Of a stretch of 39,285 nt of DNA, positions 6,574-16,200 are shown piece after piece (positions within the stretch are counted from its first letter, which is position 1; each line of letters opens with the position of its first letter). The position numbers and the translations under genes were made by a program. The notes under the pieces are model-generated. The model ran no database searches and was not told the DNA's origin. It saw only the letters and a program-made list of their open reading frames with translations. The DNA is taken from the NCBI GenBank assembly GCA_019261985.1, contig JAFAQY010000038.1:1-39285 (forward strand), read 5' to 3'. The DNA comes from Bryobacterales bacterium (GTDB lineage: Bacteria; Acidobacteriota; Terriglobia; Bryobacterales; Bryobacteraceae).

Positions 6574-9509
6574 CGCGGCTCCAGTGCGCCGATCAATTGC
6601 GCAGGCGTCCTGGTGTTGTAGGTACGCTGATATTCGTCGTGCGCCGCATCGCGCGGGAAATGCTCATTGGGCGGATAAGGATAGCGGGACATCGAGTGGA
6701 AAGGCAGCGGCGCCACGGTTTGAGAGAACGCCGTATTCGGATCGCGATCCTTGGCCCACCCGTCGACTTTCAGAAGAAAATCGCGGGTCCAGCCCGGCGG
6801 CGGAGGGGATAAAGCGGGCCCGAATTGCATCGCTACTTCATCGCCCGAGCCCATCACCACCAGCCGGTCGTCGACATCGCGGAGCAATTCACCGACATCG
6901 CCGAACCGGGTGTAGAGCCCTGGCGTAGGATTCCAGAACGAATTGCTGGAAACGCGGTTATAGATGAATGTGTCCGGTTGCATGCGTGACGGATCGATGC
7001 GGGTTTCGGAAAACCCGCGAAAATGGAGACCGGCGGAAGTAAGCGGAATGGGTTGCGGATTCACGCCCGCCTCGGAGGGGCCTTCGCTGAGGAAGATTTC
7101 GTCCCAGTAGATGCACAGATTCGTGACGATGCGAACCTTGCGGCTTGCCGACAAGAACTTCACGGGAACCGCGATGGTTTTAGGTTTGCCGGCGGGCATG
7201 CCCATGTCCTGCTCGATCGTGACCCAGCGCCCGGCGGAGTCCTGCACTTGCAGATAGGGCGTGATCAATCCATCCTTGGATTCCTGAGAAGCGCGGCGAA
7301 ACGTGCTACCGTCGGGCCAGTCGACCCAGCCATTCAGCAGCAGGGTCGCGCGGCCCGAAGGGTTGGAAGAACCGAAATCGAGCTCCAGCGTATGCAGATC
7401 CGCGATTCCGGTTTCCGAGCGGCGGAACCGATCCGGATAGCGCTGGTCTTTCGCGGCCAGTTCCGGGAGGACGTCGCGGCCCTGATCGTCCCGCGCGGAT
7501 TTCGGATAAATTCGCCGTTCCACGCCGAACAGCTTGAATTCGGGATATGGCGGCCCTTTGAATTTTTCGTTGGTGAAGATCTCTGTGCCGCCGGCGTGAT
7601 CCACCGCGAGCAACTGCATCTGATCGATGTAGGAAACCTCGCTTAATTCTTCGGTGACGTGGATGTTGTAATTGCCGTCCTGAACCTTAAGCGCGGAGCC
7701 CGGGATGAAAACATACTCGACGTGATTTACCGGGAAGAAACTGCCGTCGCCATCGCTTGCGCCCAGCGGCGCCACTCCCAGTACGTCTGTAATGAATTCG
7801 AACTCGCGCCCGTTCCAGGTCCAGATCATCGGGCAGGAGCCGGATAAGCGCTGTGCTTCCGTGTATGCGTGCGTCTGATTGGAGGCCTGCTGAATTTCGT
7901 TCTGGATCAGGCCGTTGGGCCAAGTGATGCGCACGGTGTCGATGGTGGCGTGGTCGCCGGCATCGAGCAGCAGCGGCACGCCATCATAAAAATCGCGGCG
8001 ATAAACGCTGCCCGCCTTGATTTCGACCAGAGCGTCTTGCGCGAGCTTCAAGCTGCGCACCCCGGTCAGGCGGACGCGAATCCAGTGCCGGCCCGAGTTC
8101 GCGGTGTTGCGCAAAAGATGTACGGTGCCGCCGGTCTCGATCCGGGCCCGATCCATGCGGCCGTCGCCGTCGAAATCGGCGTCGATTTGCGTGCGCGGCG
8201 GCGGATTGCCCTGAAACGGCTGCACTGTGTAACGCCCGCCCAGTTCGTCGCGATAGAGCACGGGGCCGCGATCGCGATAGAACACCGCCAGATCGAACGC
8301 TTTGCTGTCGGGTATGACCCGCAGCTTCTCCGCGCCCGCAATTGAGCCTGTTACGAACGGAAAATCGGACGTTCGATCGGCCCATCCCGCCGCGCCCTGA
8401 TTACGCATCAGCAGGGGATGGTCGCCGAGCAGCACCAGGTCAAGATCGTAATCGTGATCGTAATCGAGCCATTCGGCGCGCTCGAACCGGCGCATCGGAA
8501 GGCGGGCTTGAACACGTGTGAATTTTCCGCCGGTGTTGCGATACAACGCCGGACCCGCGTCTGTCAGGACGCACAAATCCATCAGGCCGTCGTTATCGAA
8601 ATCGCCGGGGACCATGTCGATCACACCGCTCAGGCCCTCCAAGCCGATTCCGGCCGCAAGCTGCTGCCCGCGCCGGTACAACTTAGCCCCCTGCGCGGAC
8701 CACGCCAAAAGATCGGTTTCTCCCCTGCCGGTAGAATCGATCAGCGCCATCCCCGCCGTTGCAAAATCTACGGCGCCGTCGAGTACTGTATCCGCAAACG
8801 CCGGCTCCGGCACAGCCGGCGGCGCGGCGGGCGCCTCCGGCGGATCGTAGATCTCGGCGTACCGGCACCACTCGACATCTTCCGGCATTACCCAGGTTTT
8901 TTGCACAGCCTGGATGCGCTGGAAGTCGGCCAAGTAGCGATTCGCCTCCAGTGTGTTGCCGGCCAGACGGTACAAGTTGTAAAGCTGAAAAGGCGCGGCG
9001 GCGAGCTGCGGGTCCAGAGCGGCCGCTCGCTGCAGTTGCGTCTGGGCGTCTGCATTCCGGCCGATTTGACGGTAAAGCGCACCGAGTTGATAATGGCCGA
9101 CCGGCTCATCGGGCGCACGCGCGATCATGCCTTCGAATTGCCGGATGGCCCCGTTTACGTCGCCTTGGCGCTTGTAGTAGATCCCCAGATTGAACCAAGT
9201 GTGTGGAAGCGAAGCATCCTGCGTTTGGGCTTGCGTCAGCAGCCGCACGGCTTCCGGGTCGCGGCCGCCGGCCCGCAGCAACGCAAGCGCGTAATTGATT
9301 TTCTCGCGCGGCGAATTGGGCGCTAGCCGCAGAGCCGCCTGAAATTCCCGCACTGCTTCCTGCTGTGTGGCAGGATTCTCGTAATATGCCTTACCGAGAT
9401 TGCGATGCTGCGTCAGCAGTTCTTGCGGATTCCGGCGCGCGCAGCCAAACTGCCAGCCAAACTGAAGGAGAACCAGCGCCAGCACACAATTTCCCTTTGG
9501 AACAATCAT
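6570..9509 (-). CDS. TPR / FG-GAP / UnbV multidomain exported protein
   Basis: 979 residues. The N-terminus has a hydrophobic stretch followed by Cys23 in QFGC, a weak lipobox, so it is exported and possibly lipidated. Residues of about 30-215 hold four to five TPR units. Residues 240-470 contain FG-GAP motifs (DFDNDGLMD near 303, DYDHDYDLD near 349, DADFDGDGRMD near 443). An ASPIC/UnbV-like stretch spans about 475-550. The C-terminal 430 residues, from SGSCPMIWTWNGREFEF on, form a large region that I recognise only as recurring in similar acidobacterial proteins. ATGA overlaps link it to the TPR gene before it and the cytochrome gene after it. No catalytic residues are recognised. Confidence 0.85.
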   Translation of the reverse strand: MIVPKGNCVLALVLLQFGWQFGCARRNPQELLTQHRNLGKAYYENPATQQEAVREFQAALRLAPNSPREKINYALALLRAGGRDPEAVRLLTQAQTQDASLPHTWFNLGIYYKRQGDVNGAIRQFEGMIARAPDEPVGHYQLGALYRQIGRNADAQTQLQRAAALDPQLAAAPFQLYNLYRLAGNTLEANRYLADFQRIQAVQKTWVMPEDVEWCRYAEIYDPPEAPAAPPAVPEPAFADTVLDGAVDFATAGMALIDSTGRGETDLLAWSAQGAKLYRRGQQLAAGIGLEGLSGVIDMVPGDFDNDGLMDLCVLTDAGPALYRNTGGKFTRVQARLPMRRFERAEWLDYDHDYDLDLVLLGDHPLLMRNQGAAGWADRTSDFPFVTGSIAGAEKLRVIPDSKAFDLAVFYRDRGPVLYRDELGGRYTVQPFQGNPPPRTQIDADFDGDGRMDRARIETGGTVHLLRNTANSGRHWIRVRLTGVRSLKLAQDALVEIKAGSVYRRDFYDGVPLLLDAGDHATIDTVRITWPNGLIQNEIQQASNQTHAYTEAQRLSGSCPMIWTWNGREFEFITDVLGVAPLGASDGDGSFFPVNHVEYVFIPGSALKVQDGNYNIHVTEELSEVSYIDQMQLLAVDHAGGTEIFTNEKFKGPPYPEFKLFGVERRIYPKSARDDQGRDVLPELAAKDQRYPDRFRRSETGIADLHTLELDFGSSNPSGRATLLLNGWVDWPDGSTFRRASQESKDGLITPYLQVQDSAGRWVTIEQDMGMPAGKPKTIAVPVKFLSASRKVRIVTNLCIYWDEIFLSEGPSEAGVNPQPIPLTSAGLHFRGFSETRIDPSRMQPDTFIYNRVSSNSFWNPTPGLYTRFGDVGELLRDVDDRLVVMGSGDEVAMQFGPALSPPPPGWTRDFLLKVDGWAKDRDPNTAFSQTVAPLPFHSMSRYPYPPNEHFPRDAAHDEYQRTYNTRTPAQLIGALEPR

Positions 9510-10951
9510 CGCCGCGCGATCTGCGCCAATTCCTGATCGATCTGCGCGGCGAGATCCGCGGGACCGTCGCTGCGCGCTCGCCCGCGCGCCTGTTCCAGAT
9601 ATTTTCGAGCCTCGGCCATCTCGCCCGTCGTCAGAAACGCTTCTCCTAAAACCACCAGCCTTAGCGCGGAGTACGAATCGTTAACCTGGAGCGTGGGAAG
9701 GATTTGCTGAATTGCCTCCCGGCCGCGGCCTTGAAGAATCAGCAGGCGCCATAATTTCATTTGAATTTTCGCATCCGAGGATTGCGACGCCAGCGCCCGC
9801 TGATACTGCTCGATGGCTTCGGCGGGACTATTTTGCCGCTCCAGAATTTCGCCCAGAATATCGTGCGCCTCGCCATAATCCGGACGCAACTCGATGGCTT
9901 TTCGTACGGCTGCGGCCGCTGCATCGTACTTTCCCTGATGCGCCAGCGCCGCCCCGTAATAGCCGTAAATCACGGGCACCTGCGGATTGATCTCGACGGC
10001 CCTGGCGTAGAAGGCATCGACCTTATCGCTCAGGCGGTCCACGAAGCGCGAAAGATACAGCAGGTTGAGAAGCGCGGTGAGATTTTTCGAATCGCGCTCC
10101 AAAAGATTTTCGTTCAGGCGCGCGGCTTCATCCATTTGTCCCTTTTGCGCGAGCCGGTCGCCTTGGCCCAGGTGATAGTAGATTCCCGTGGCCATCGCCC
10201 CCATTTCCGTGGCGAGCGGGTCCGGCGTGATGGGATGTTGGTTGGCGAAGCGCTGGGCGAGGTTGAAATGCTTCTCCGAATCGGCCGCTTGCCCCAGCCC
10301 GCGTTCGATGGTGGCCAATCCGAAGTAAGCTGCTCCATAGGAGGGGAATGCCCGGCAAGCGCGCCCGTAAAAATCCTGCGCGCCGCCAATATCGTTCTGC
10401 GCGGATTTCACGCGCCCCATATCATAAAGCGCTTCGGGCGAGCCTGGGTCCGCGTCCAGCACCTCCTTATAGCTCCGCTCGCTTTCCGCGAAGCGTCCCA
10501 GTTGGAACAGCAGGTCGCCTTTCTTGAGCAGCGCGGGCGCATAGTCCGGACGGATGCGCAGGGCGTCATTCAAAGGGACCAGAGCTTTCTCCGGTCCCGA
10601 CAACTGCTGCACCGCGATCGCCAGATAATAATGCCACCGGAACTCGTTAGGCTCCAGCCGGATCGCGCGTTCGTAGGCCAGCACGGCGGGCTGATAAAGC
10701 GCGTGCGCGTGCAGCACCATTCCAAGGCGTCCGGAAGCGGCGCCGCTGGAAGGATCGTCCGCCGCTTGGCGCCGAGCTGTCTCAATGGCGTCGCGCACCT
10801 CGGGATCGACGCCCTGCAGGGCTACGGTGGGAACCGGCGGAACTGAGCGGCCGCAGGAACAGGCCAAGCCTAGCCAGAAAATCGAAACAAGTGCAGCGCT
10901 GCGCTCCAACACGGTCGCCAAGATTCTTGACAGTCTATCATGTGTATGCAA
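9506..10951 (-). CDS. Tetratricopeptide-repeat lipoprotein, first gene of the five-gene operon
   Basis: Up to 481 residues. A hydrophobic segment SAALVSIFWLGLACSCG contains two candidate lipobox cysteines. From about residue 70 to the end there are roughly ten TPR units, for example AVLAYERAIRLEPNEFRWHY and EAIEQYQRALASQSSDAKIQ. Its role is most likely a protein-binding scaffold at the membrane. The start is uncertain: the TTG at 10951 gives the longest form, while the GTG at 10912 gives a more ordinary signal peptide (468 residues) and a 49-bp gap to the divergent gene. I see no convincing ribosome binding site for either. Its end overlaps the next gene by ATGA. Nothing enzymatic is visible. 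Confidence 0.82.
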   Translation of the reverse strand: MHTHDRLSRILATVLERSAALVSIFWLGLACSCGRSVPPVPTVALQGVDPEVRDAIETARRQAADDPSSGAASGRLGMVLHAHALYQPAVLAYERAIRLEPNEFRWHYYLAIAVQQLSGPEKALVPLNDALRIRPDYAPALLKKGDLLFQLGRFAESERSYKEVLDADPGSPEALYDMGRVKSAQNDIGGAQDFYGRACRAFPSYGAAYFGLATIERGLGQAADSEKHFNLAQRFANQHPITPDPLATEMGAMATGIYYHLGQGDRLAQKGQMDEAARLNENLLERDSKNLTALLNLLYLSRFVDRLSDKVDAFYARAVEINPQVPVIYGYYGAALAHQGKYDAAAAAVRKAIELRPDYGEAHDILGEILERQNSPAEAIEQYQRALASQSSDAKIQMKLWRLLILQGRGREAIQQILPTLQVNDSYSALRLVVLGEAFLTTGEMAEARKYLEQARGRARSDGPADLAAQIDQELAQIARR

Positions 10952-10955
10952 TTCT
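10927..10955 (+). promoter_or_regulatory. Candidate promoter of the divergent FG-GAP gene
   Basis: A perfect -35 box TTGACA (10927-10932) is followed after 17 bp by AATTCT (10950-10955), a weak -10 with three of six matches. A transcript from here would start at or next to the GTG at 10962, implying a leaderless or near-leaderless message. That fits the lack of a clear Shine-Dalgarno sequence. The short divergent spacer must also hold the promoter for the minus-strand operon. Confidence 0.35.
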
Positions 10956-10961
10956 GATCCG

Positions 10962-12689
10962 GTGAAACTTGGGGTCTTGCTGCTGTGGTGTGGCCTGTTT
11001 ACAGTCGCGTGTAAGTCTTCGCAGCATGCGAATTACCCCGTCGAGGACGTTGCTCAACAGACCGGACTCGATTTTTTTCATTCTTCCGGCGCGATGGGCG
11101 AATACCTTTTGCCGGAGATCACCGGATCCGGAGGCGCTCTCTTCGATTACGACAACGACGGGGATCTCGATGTTTACCTGGTGCAAGGCACGCCAACCGA
11201 GGCGCAAAATAACGGAAAGCTGAAAGTTGCCGTGCCGCCCGGCTGGAAACCGGGGAATCGCCTGTTACGCAATAATCTGGCGCGGACCGGCAAGCTTTCC
11301 TTTACCGATGTCACCGATGCGGCTGGAGTGGGTCATCGCGGCATGGGAATGGGCGTCGCGGCGGGCGACTACGATAACGACGGCTACGCGGATCTCTACG
11401 TGACCAATTACGGCGGCAACGTTCTGTATCACAACAACGGAAACGGGACGTTTACGGATGTGACTGCGACGGCGGGCGTCGCGTCTTCGGGTTGGTCGAC
11501 CAGCGCCGGATTTATCGATTTCGATCGCGATGGTCTGCTCGATCTGGTGGTGGTGCATTACGTGGAATTCGATCCGAAGCCATGTTATTTGCCCTCAGGC
11601 CGGCGAGACTACTGCGGACCTCAGGACTTCGCGCGAACCGTTACGCAGGTCTATCGCAATATGGGAAATGGCCGTTTTGAAGATGCTACGGCGCGGGTTG
11701 GACTGAATGCGAAGCGCGGACCGGGGCTCGGAATCCTGACCGGCGATTTTGGAGCGAACGGGTGGCCCAGTTTCATGGTCGCCAACGATGGCGCTGCAAA
11801 TCACCTCTGGCTGAATGAACCGCGGAATGCAGGCAGCTCTAACGATCGGGTCTTTCGGGAAGCAGGTCTCACGCAAGGACTGGCGTATGCATCCGATGGA
11901 CGCGCCCGCGCGGGAATGGGCCTCGCGACCGGCGATATCTACGGGGATGGCGCGGAATCGGTGGTCGTCACCAATCTTCCGAATGAGGCGTTTACTTTAT
12001 TCAGCCGGCAGCCCCATGGCGATTTCATGGATTCGACGGCACAGTCCGGCGTGTTGCGTCCTTCGCTGCCTTATACGGGTTTCGGGGTCGGCCTGATAGA
12101 TATCGAAAATCGCGGCCTCTTGGACATGTTCAGCGCCAACGGCGCGGTGCTGGCGACTCCCGGAGCGCGGCCCGACGATCCCTACCCGTATGGCGAGCGG
12201 AATCTATTGCTGCGGAATCTTGGAAAAGGCAAAGGGTTTCAGGATGTAACCGCTTCCGCCGGTCCGGCCTTCGAACATAACGAGGTCGGGCGCGCTGCGA
12301 TCTTCGGGGATGTAAATAACGATGGTGGAGTCGATATCCTCGTAGCGAATAATAATGGTCCGGCTCGATTGCTTCTGAATACAGCGCCGGAGCGCGGCCA
12401 TTGGATAACCGTTGTACTTGAAGGAGTCAAATCCAATCGCTCCGGCTATGGAAGCTCCGTCGAGTTGATTCGTAAAAATGGCACGGCCGTCAAGCGCTGG
12501 GTGAGAGCCGATGGGAGTTACCTGGCATCCAACGATCCCCGCGTCCATTTCGGATTGGGAAAATCGCCCGACATCGAGCGGATTAAGGTCCGCTGGCCGG
12601 CTGGTGGCTGTGAGTGGTGGAACCAGAGCGTGGCGGACCGAATCGTTACGCTGCGAGAGGGTGCCGGAATGCCCTGTGGGGTGGAGTGA
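10962..12689 (+). CDS. FG-GAP repeat / ASPIC-UnbV lipoprotein (CRTAC1-like), divergent from the operon
   Basis: 575 residues from the GTG at 10962. This start directly precedes a lipoprotein signal peptide, VKLGVLLLWCGLFTVACKSS, with lipobox TVAC. FG-GAP/VCBS motifs recur through the mature chain: FDYDNDGDLDVYLVQG, GDYDNDGYADLYVTNYG, FDRDGLLDLVVVHY, GDIYGDGAESVVVTN and GDVNNDGGVDILVANNNG. The C-terminus (GHWITVVLEGVKSNRSGYGS onward) is an ASPIC/UnbV domain. The architecture matches the gene at 2222-3886, so the two are likely paralogues in one envelope system. The open frame extends upstream to 10785 but would there overlap the divergent TPR gene and bury the signal peptide. The molecular function of the family is unknown. 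Confidence 0.88.
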   Translation: MKLGVLLLWCGLFTVACKSSQHANYPVEDVAQQTGLDFFHSSGAMGEYLLPEITGSGGALFDYDNDGDLDVYLVQGTPTEAQNNGKLKVAVPPGWKPGNRLLRNNLARTGKLSFTDVTDAAGVGHRGMGMGVAAGDYDNDGYADLYVTNYGGNVLYHNNGNGTFTDVTATAGVASSGWSTSAGFIDFDRDGLLDLVVVHYVEFDPKPCYLPSGRRDYCGPQDFARTVTQVYRNMGNGRFEDATARVGLNAKRGPGLGILTGDFGANGWPSFMVANDGAANHLWLNEPRNAGSSNDRVFREAGLTQGLAYASDGRARAGMGLATGDIYGDGAESVVVTNLPNEAFTLFSRQPHGDFMDSTAQSGVLRPSLPYTGFGVGLIDIENRGLLDMFSANGAVLATPGARPDDPYPYGERNLLLRNLGKGKGFQDVTASAGPAFEHNEVGRAAIFGDVNNDGGVDILVANNNGPARLLLNTAPERGHWITVVLEGVKSNRSGYGSSVELIRKNGTAVKRWVRADGSYLASNDPRVHFGLGKSPDIERIKVRWPAGGCEWWNQSVADRIVTLREGAGMPCGVE

Positions 12690-12705
12690 CGCTCGACCGG
12701 CGCGA

Positions 12706-12723
12706 GGCGGGCTGAAGCCCGCC
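12706..12723. repeat. Intergenic hairpin repeat between convergent genes
   Basis: GGCGGGC-TGAA-GCCCGCC is a perfect 7-bp stem with a four-base loop. It is followed by the half-related CGCAGGCTGAAGGCCGCC. It lies 17 bp past the FG-GAP gene stop, between convergent genes, so it may also end transcription; no T-tract follows. A similar element occurs at 31131-31180, suggesting a dispersed repeat family. Confidence 0.5.
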
Positions 12724-12790
12724 GCAGGCTGAAGGCCGCCCCACAGCTTACCAACTTCGCAATTGGGTTAGTGGCTAAGCTCGTTGCCCT

Positions 12791-13213
12791 CTATGCCCGT
12801 TGACCCGTGTTCAGGAGGCGCCTTACCAGCGGCCCAAGTTTCATGAATTCCGTGTAATCGGAGGGCTTTTTGAAGTATCCGGCTATGCCAAGCGACGCAA
12901 CCGCGCTCTGGTCGCGCGGCGCGTCGGAAGAGGAAACGATGAGCACGGTCGCGTCCCTGCATCGTGTGCCGGCGCGCAGGTGCCTGAGCACGTCGTCACC
13001 GTTTTTCTTCGGAAGGTTCATGTCCAGCAACACGAGATTCGGCGATGGGGCAGCCGGGTCCGCGTCGATGGCGTCGAAAAACTCCATAGCGGCTTTGCCG
13101 TCATGGATGATATGCAGATCGGCGTTCGTGCCCGCGGCGTCAATCGCCTTGCGGATGATCACAACATCGGCCTCGTTGTCTTCGACGAGTAAGATTTGAT
13201 GGCGTTGTTGCAT
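12791..13213 (-). CDS. Single-domain response regulator (CheY/Rcp1-like)
   Basis: 140 residues forming a receiver domain only. Visible features are the acidic pocket (LLVEDNEAD), phospho-acceptor Asp64 in NLVLLDMNLPKKNG, the switch region LIVSSSDAP and the conserved Lys in GYFKKPSDYTEF. The start is the ATG at 13213 (MQQRHQILL), 8 bp after the kinase stop; a longer open frame upstream would overlap the kinase. The length and the LPKKNG motif resemble Rcp1-type regulators that pair with phytochrome-like kinases. It is likely a phosphorelay partner of the upstream kinase. With no output domain, it must act through protein contacts. Confidence 0.88.
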   Translation of the reverse strand: MQQRHQILLVEDNEADVVIIRKAIDAAGTNADLHIIHDGKAAMEFFDAIDADPAAPSPNLVLLDMNLPKKNGDDVLRHLRAGTRCRDATVLIVSSSDAPRDQSAVASLGIAGYFKKPSDYTEFMKLGPLVRRLLNTGQRA

Positions 13214-13221
13214 TTTGGTTT

Positions 13222-16200
13222 TTAATCCGGAAGCGTGAAATGGAATGTTGAGCCTTCCCCTGGCTGCGACTCGACCCAGATCCGGCCGCGGTAATGCTCC
13301 ACAATGCGATAACAAAGCGCGAGCCCGATGCCGGTGCCGGTATATTCGCTGCTTGTGTGGAGCCGCTTGAATAATCCGAAAATGCGTTCCGTGTACTCCG
13401 GTTCGATGCCGATACCGTTATCCTTCACGGAAAAGCGCCACCAGCCATCCTGGCGTTCCGCCCACACGCGCACACAGGGACTTACCTCGGGTTTGCAGTA
13501 TTTGATCGCGTTGCCAATAAGATTCTGGAAAAGCTGCTGAAGCTGCGCCGGATGCACCCGGACGGGCGGCAACGCGCCGGCATCGATTTTAGCTCCGGTT
13601 TCGGAGATCGCTACGCAGAGATTGTCCAGCGCGGCCTGAAGGCATTGCCGGGCATCGACTGGTTCGGCAAGATCGTCTACGCGCGACGCTCGTGTGTAGG
13701 TGAGCAGATCGCGCAATAGCTGCTCCATGCGCGTCGCGCCCGTCCGCACGAAATCGAGCGCCTGAAGAGCTTCCCCGTCGAGCCTCTCTCTTGCCGCTAA
13801 CGTGAGCACTTCGCTGTAGATCTTGATGCTCCGAAGCGGTTCCTGCAGATCGTGGCTCACGGAATACGCGAATTGCTCAAGGTCTTTATTTGCACGCCCC
13901 AGTTGTTCGTTGGTGGTCATCAGCGCGTTTTGGAGCTGCTTCTGCTCACTCATATTGACAATAAAGGATATCCAGGTGAGTTCGGGATATCCGGGCAGAG
14001 CCGCAGCGCCGATCAGGACGGGAACTCGGCTTCCGTCGGGGCGGTAGTACTCCTTCTCATAAGGAACGCAGACGCCGTCCTCGCGAAGCTGGCGTATTGC
14101 GTTGAGGTCCTTTTGATACGAACCCAGAGGCGTCGCTTTGGCCCAATCGACGCGGCCGGCAAACAGATCCTCACGCGAATACCCGAGCAGGCCCAGATAC
14201 ACGTTGTTCGCATCGATGACGCGTTTCTCATTCGCGATCACAATGCCGACGATGTTGGATTCGACGAGGCGCTTGAATTGCGCCTCGCTGGCCTTGAGCC
14301 GTTCTTCCCATTCCTTGCGCGCGGATATATCGGCCATCGCGGCAATGGCGCCTCGCGGCCGGCCCGCGGCGTCTTTCAGCGGAACGGCGCCGCCATAGAG
14401 AACGATGCGGCGCCCGCCTGGAGCATGAATTTCGAGCTCCTGATCCACCTGCGGCTCGCCTGTTGCGATCGCCCTCTGAATGGGATGTTCCTCCGGCTTC
14501 AGCTCCCGGCCGTCGCGGAAGTGCTCGAGATGCGCGGCCTCGCCCGCAAAGGCCGACTGCGATACGTTCTGGCTGACGGAGAAACCGTACAGCGCCGAGG
14601 CCGCCGGGTTGCCATAAATCTCGCGGCACTCCGCGTCCCGCGCAATCCAGACCGGCACAGGTACAAGTTGAAGGATGGTTTCGAGTTCCTCCGTCCGCCT
14701 GCGCAGCGCGGTTTCTGTATTTCGCAGTTCCGTTGAATCGTAGTAGTAGCAGATGACGCCGGGCCGGCCATCCGGCAGCGTCATCCGGTGCAGCTCCCAT
14801 TCATAAGCCTCTATTGCGCCGACGTCCTGCCGCGGATTAACGAACCGCGGCGAATGGTAGGCTTCTCCGGTTTGCAGCGTGTGGCGGAACACCGCGATGA
14901 TTTCGGCAGCAACGGGTTCGGGCCACAGGATGCCCATAGCTTCGCTCAAATCGCGCCCGATCACAGGCCGCACATTCCGGAACGCGCCGTTCTGGGACAC
15001 CGCGTTCATTTTTGCAATGCGGAACTGCGAATCGACAATATACATCCCATAAGGGGCGCGCTCGACCAGCTCGAAAAGCGTCCTTTCACTCCTGGCCAGC
15101 CTGGCCTCGGCTGCTTTCCGGTCGGAGATATCAAGGCAGATCATCACAATCGAGCGCAACCGGCCTCCGGGGTCGGACACGGGCGAAACGCTGTTATGAA
15201 CCCAAACCGGTGAACCGTCCTTTGTTACGTAACGTTTTTCGATGTCGAAGGCCTCGCCACGCTCCACGCAGCGACGGAACAACTCCATATTCCGCGGCCG
15301 GTCTTCGGGGTGTGTGATGTCCTCCTTGCGCCGGCTCAACAATTCTTCGCGCGTAAAACCGGTTATTTTGCAGAAGTGATCGTTGACGCTGATGAACCTC
15401 CCATCCGGATTGCATTCCGCAATGCCGGCGACGGATTGACTGATGAGACTGCGAAACCGCTCTTCTTCCCGCTTTCGCGCCGTAACGTCACGCGCTACGA
15501 CGACGGATCCGCCAATGCCGCCGTCCTTGTCGCGAATCGGGCCAAAACTGTAGCTTCCCACCCACCTTTCGCCTGTGTCTTTCCGTTCGAGCGTATACTC
15601 GACATTCGTGGCGGCTTCGCCGCGGAGCGCGCGTGGCACGGCCCACATCTCCCTCGGCGCCTCGGCGCCGTCGGGCAGGAAGGCCCTAAGCAAGCTTGCA
15701 CAATCATCGATGTTTTTGCTGATGTCCTGGTCTTTTTTAAACCGGTGGTAAGTTGCGAACGTATCATTCGCATGAAGGAAGCGTCCTTGCGCGTCCGAAA
15801 TGAACACCGCGTCGGTCATGCTGGCCAGCGCGGTTACGAGTGTGGCCCGGCTTTCCCGCAGCTCCTGGTCAGCCAGGCTGCGCTCGATCAGATCGGCGGT
15901 CTGACGAGCCAAAAGATCGATGACGCGGAGGTCGCGTTCCCTGGGCCGCTGCGGCGTCGAATAGTGCGTCGAAAACATGCCGAGCAGCCGGCCGGAACGG
16001 TCGAAGAGGGGAGTCGACTGCACGGCGCGCACTCCGGCCCCGAGCAAGACCTTCAGAGCCGGAGTGCCGGTAAAAATGCGATCGGTCGCGACGTTTTCGA
16101 CGATGACGCGCTCCTTGCGTTCCAGAGCCGTGCCGCAGGCTGCCGTCCCATGCTGCACGTTGTTGAAAAAGTCCAGGAATGCCGCATCGAACCCGCGATG

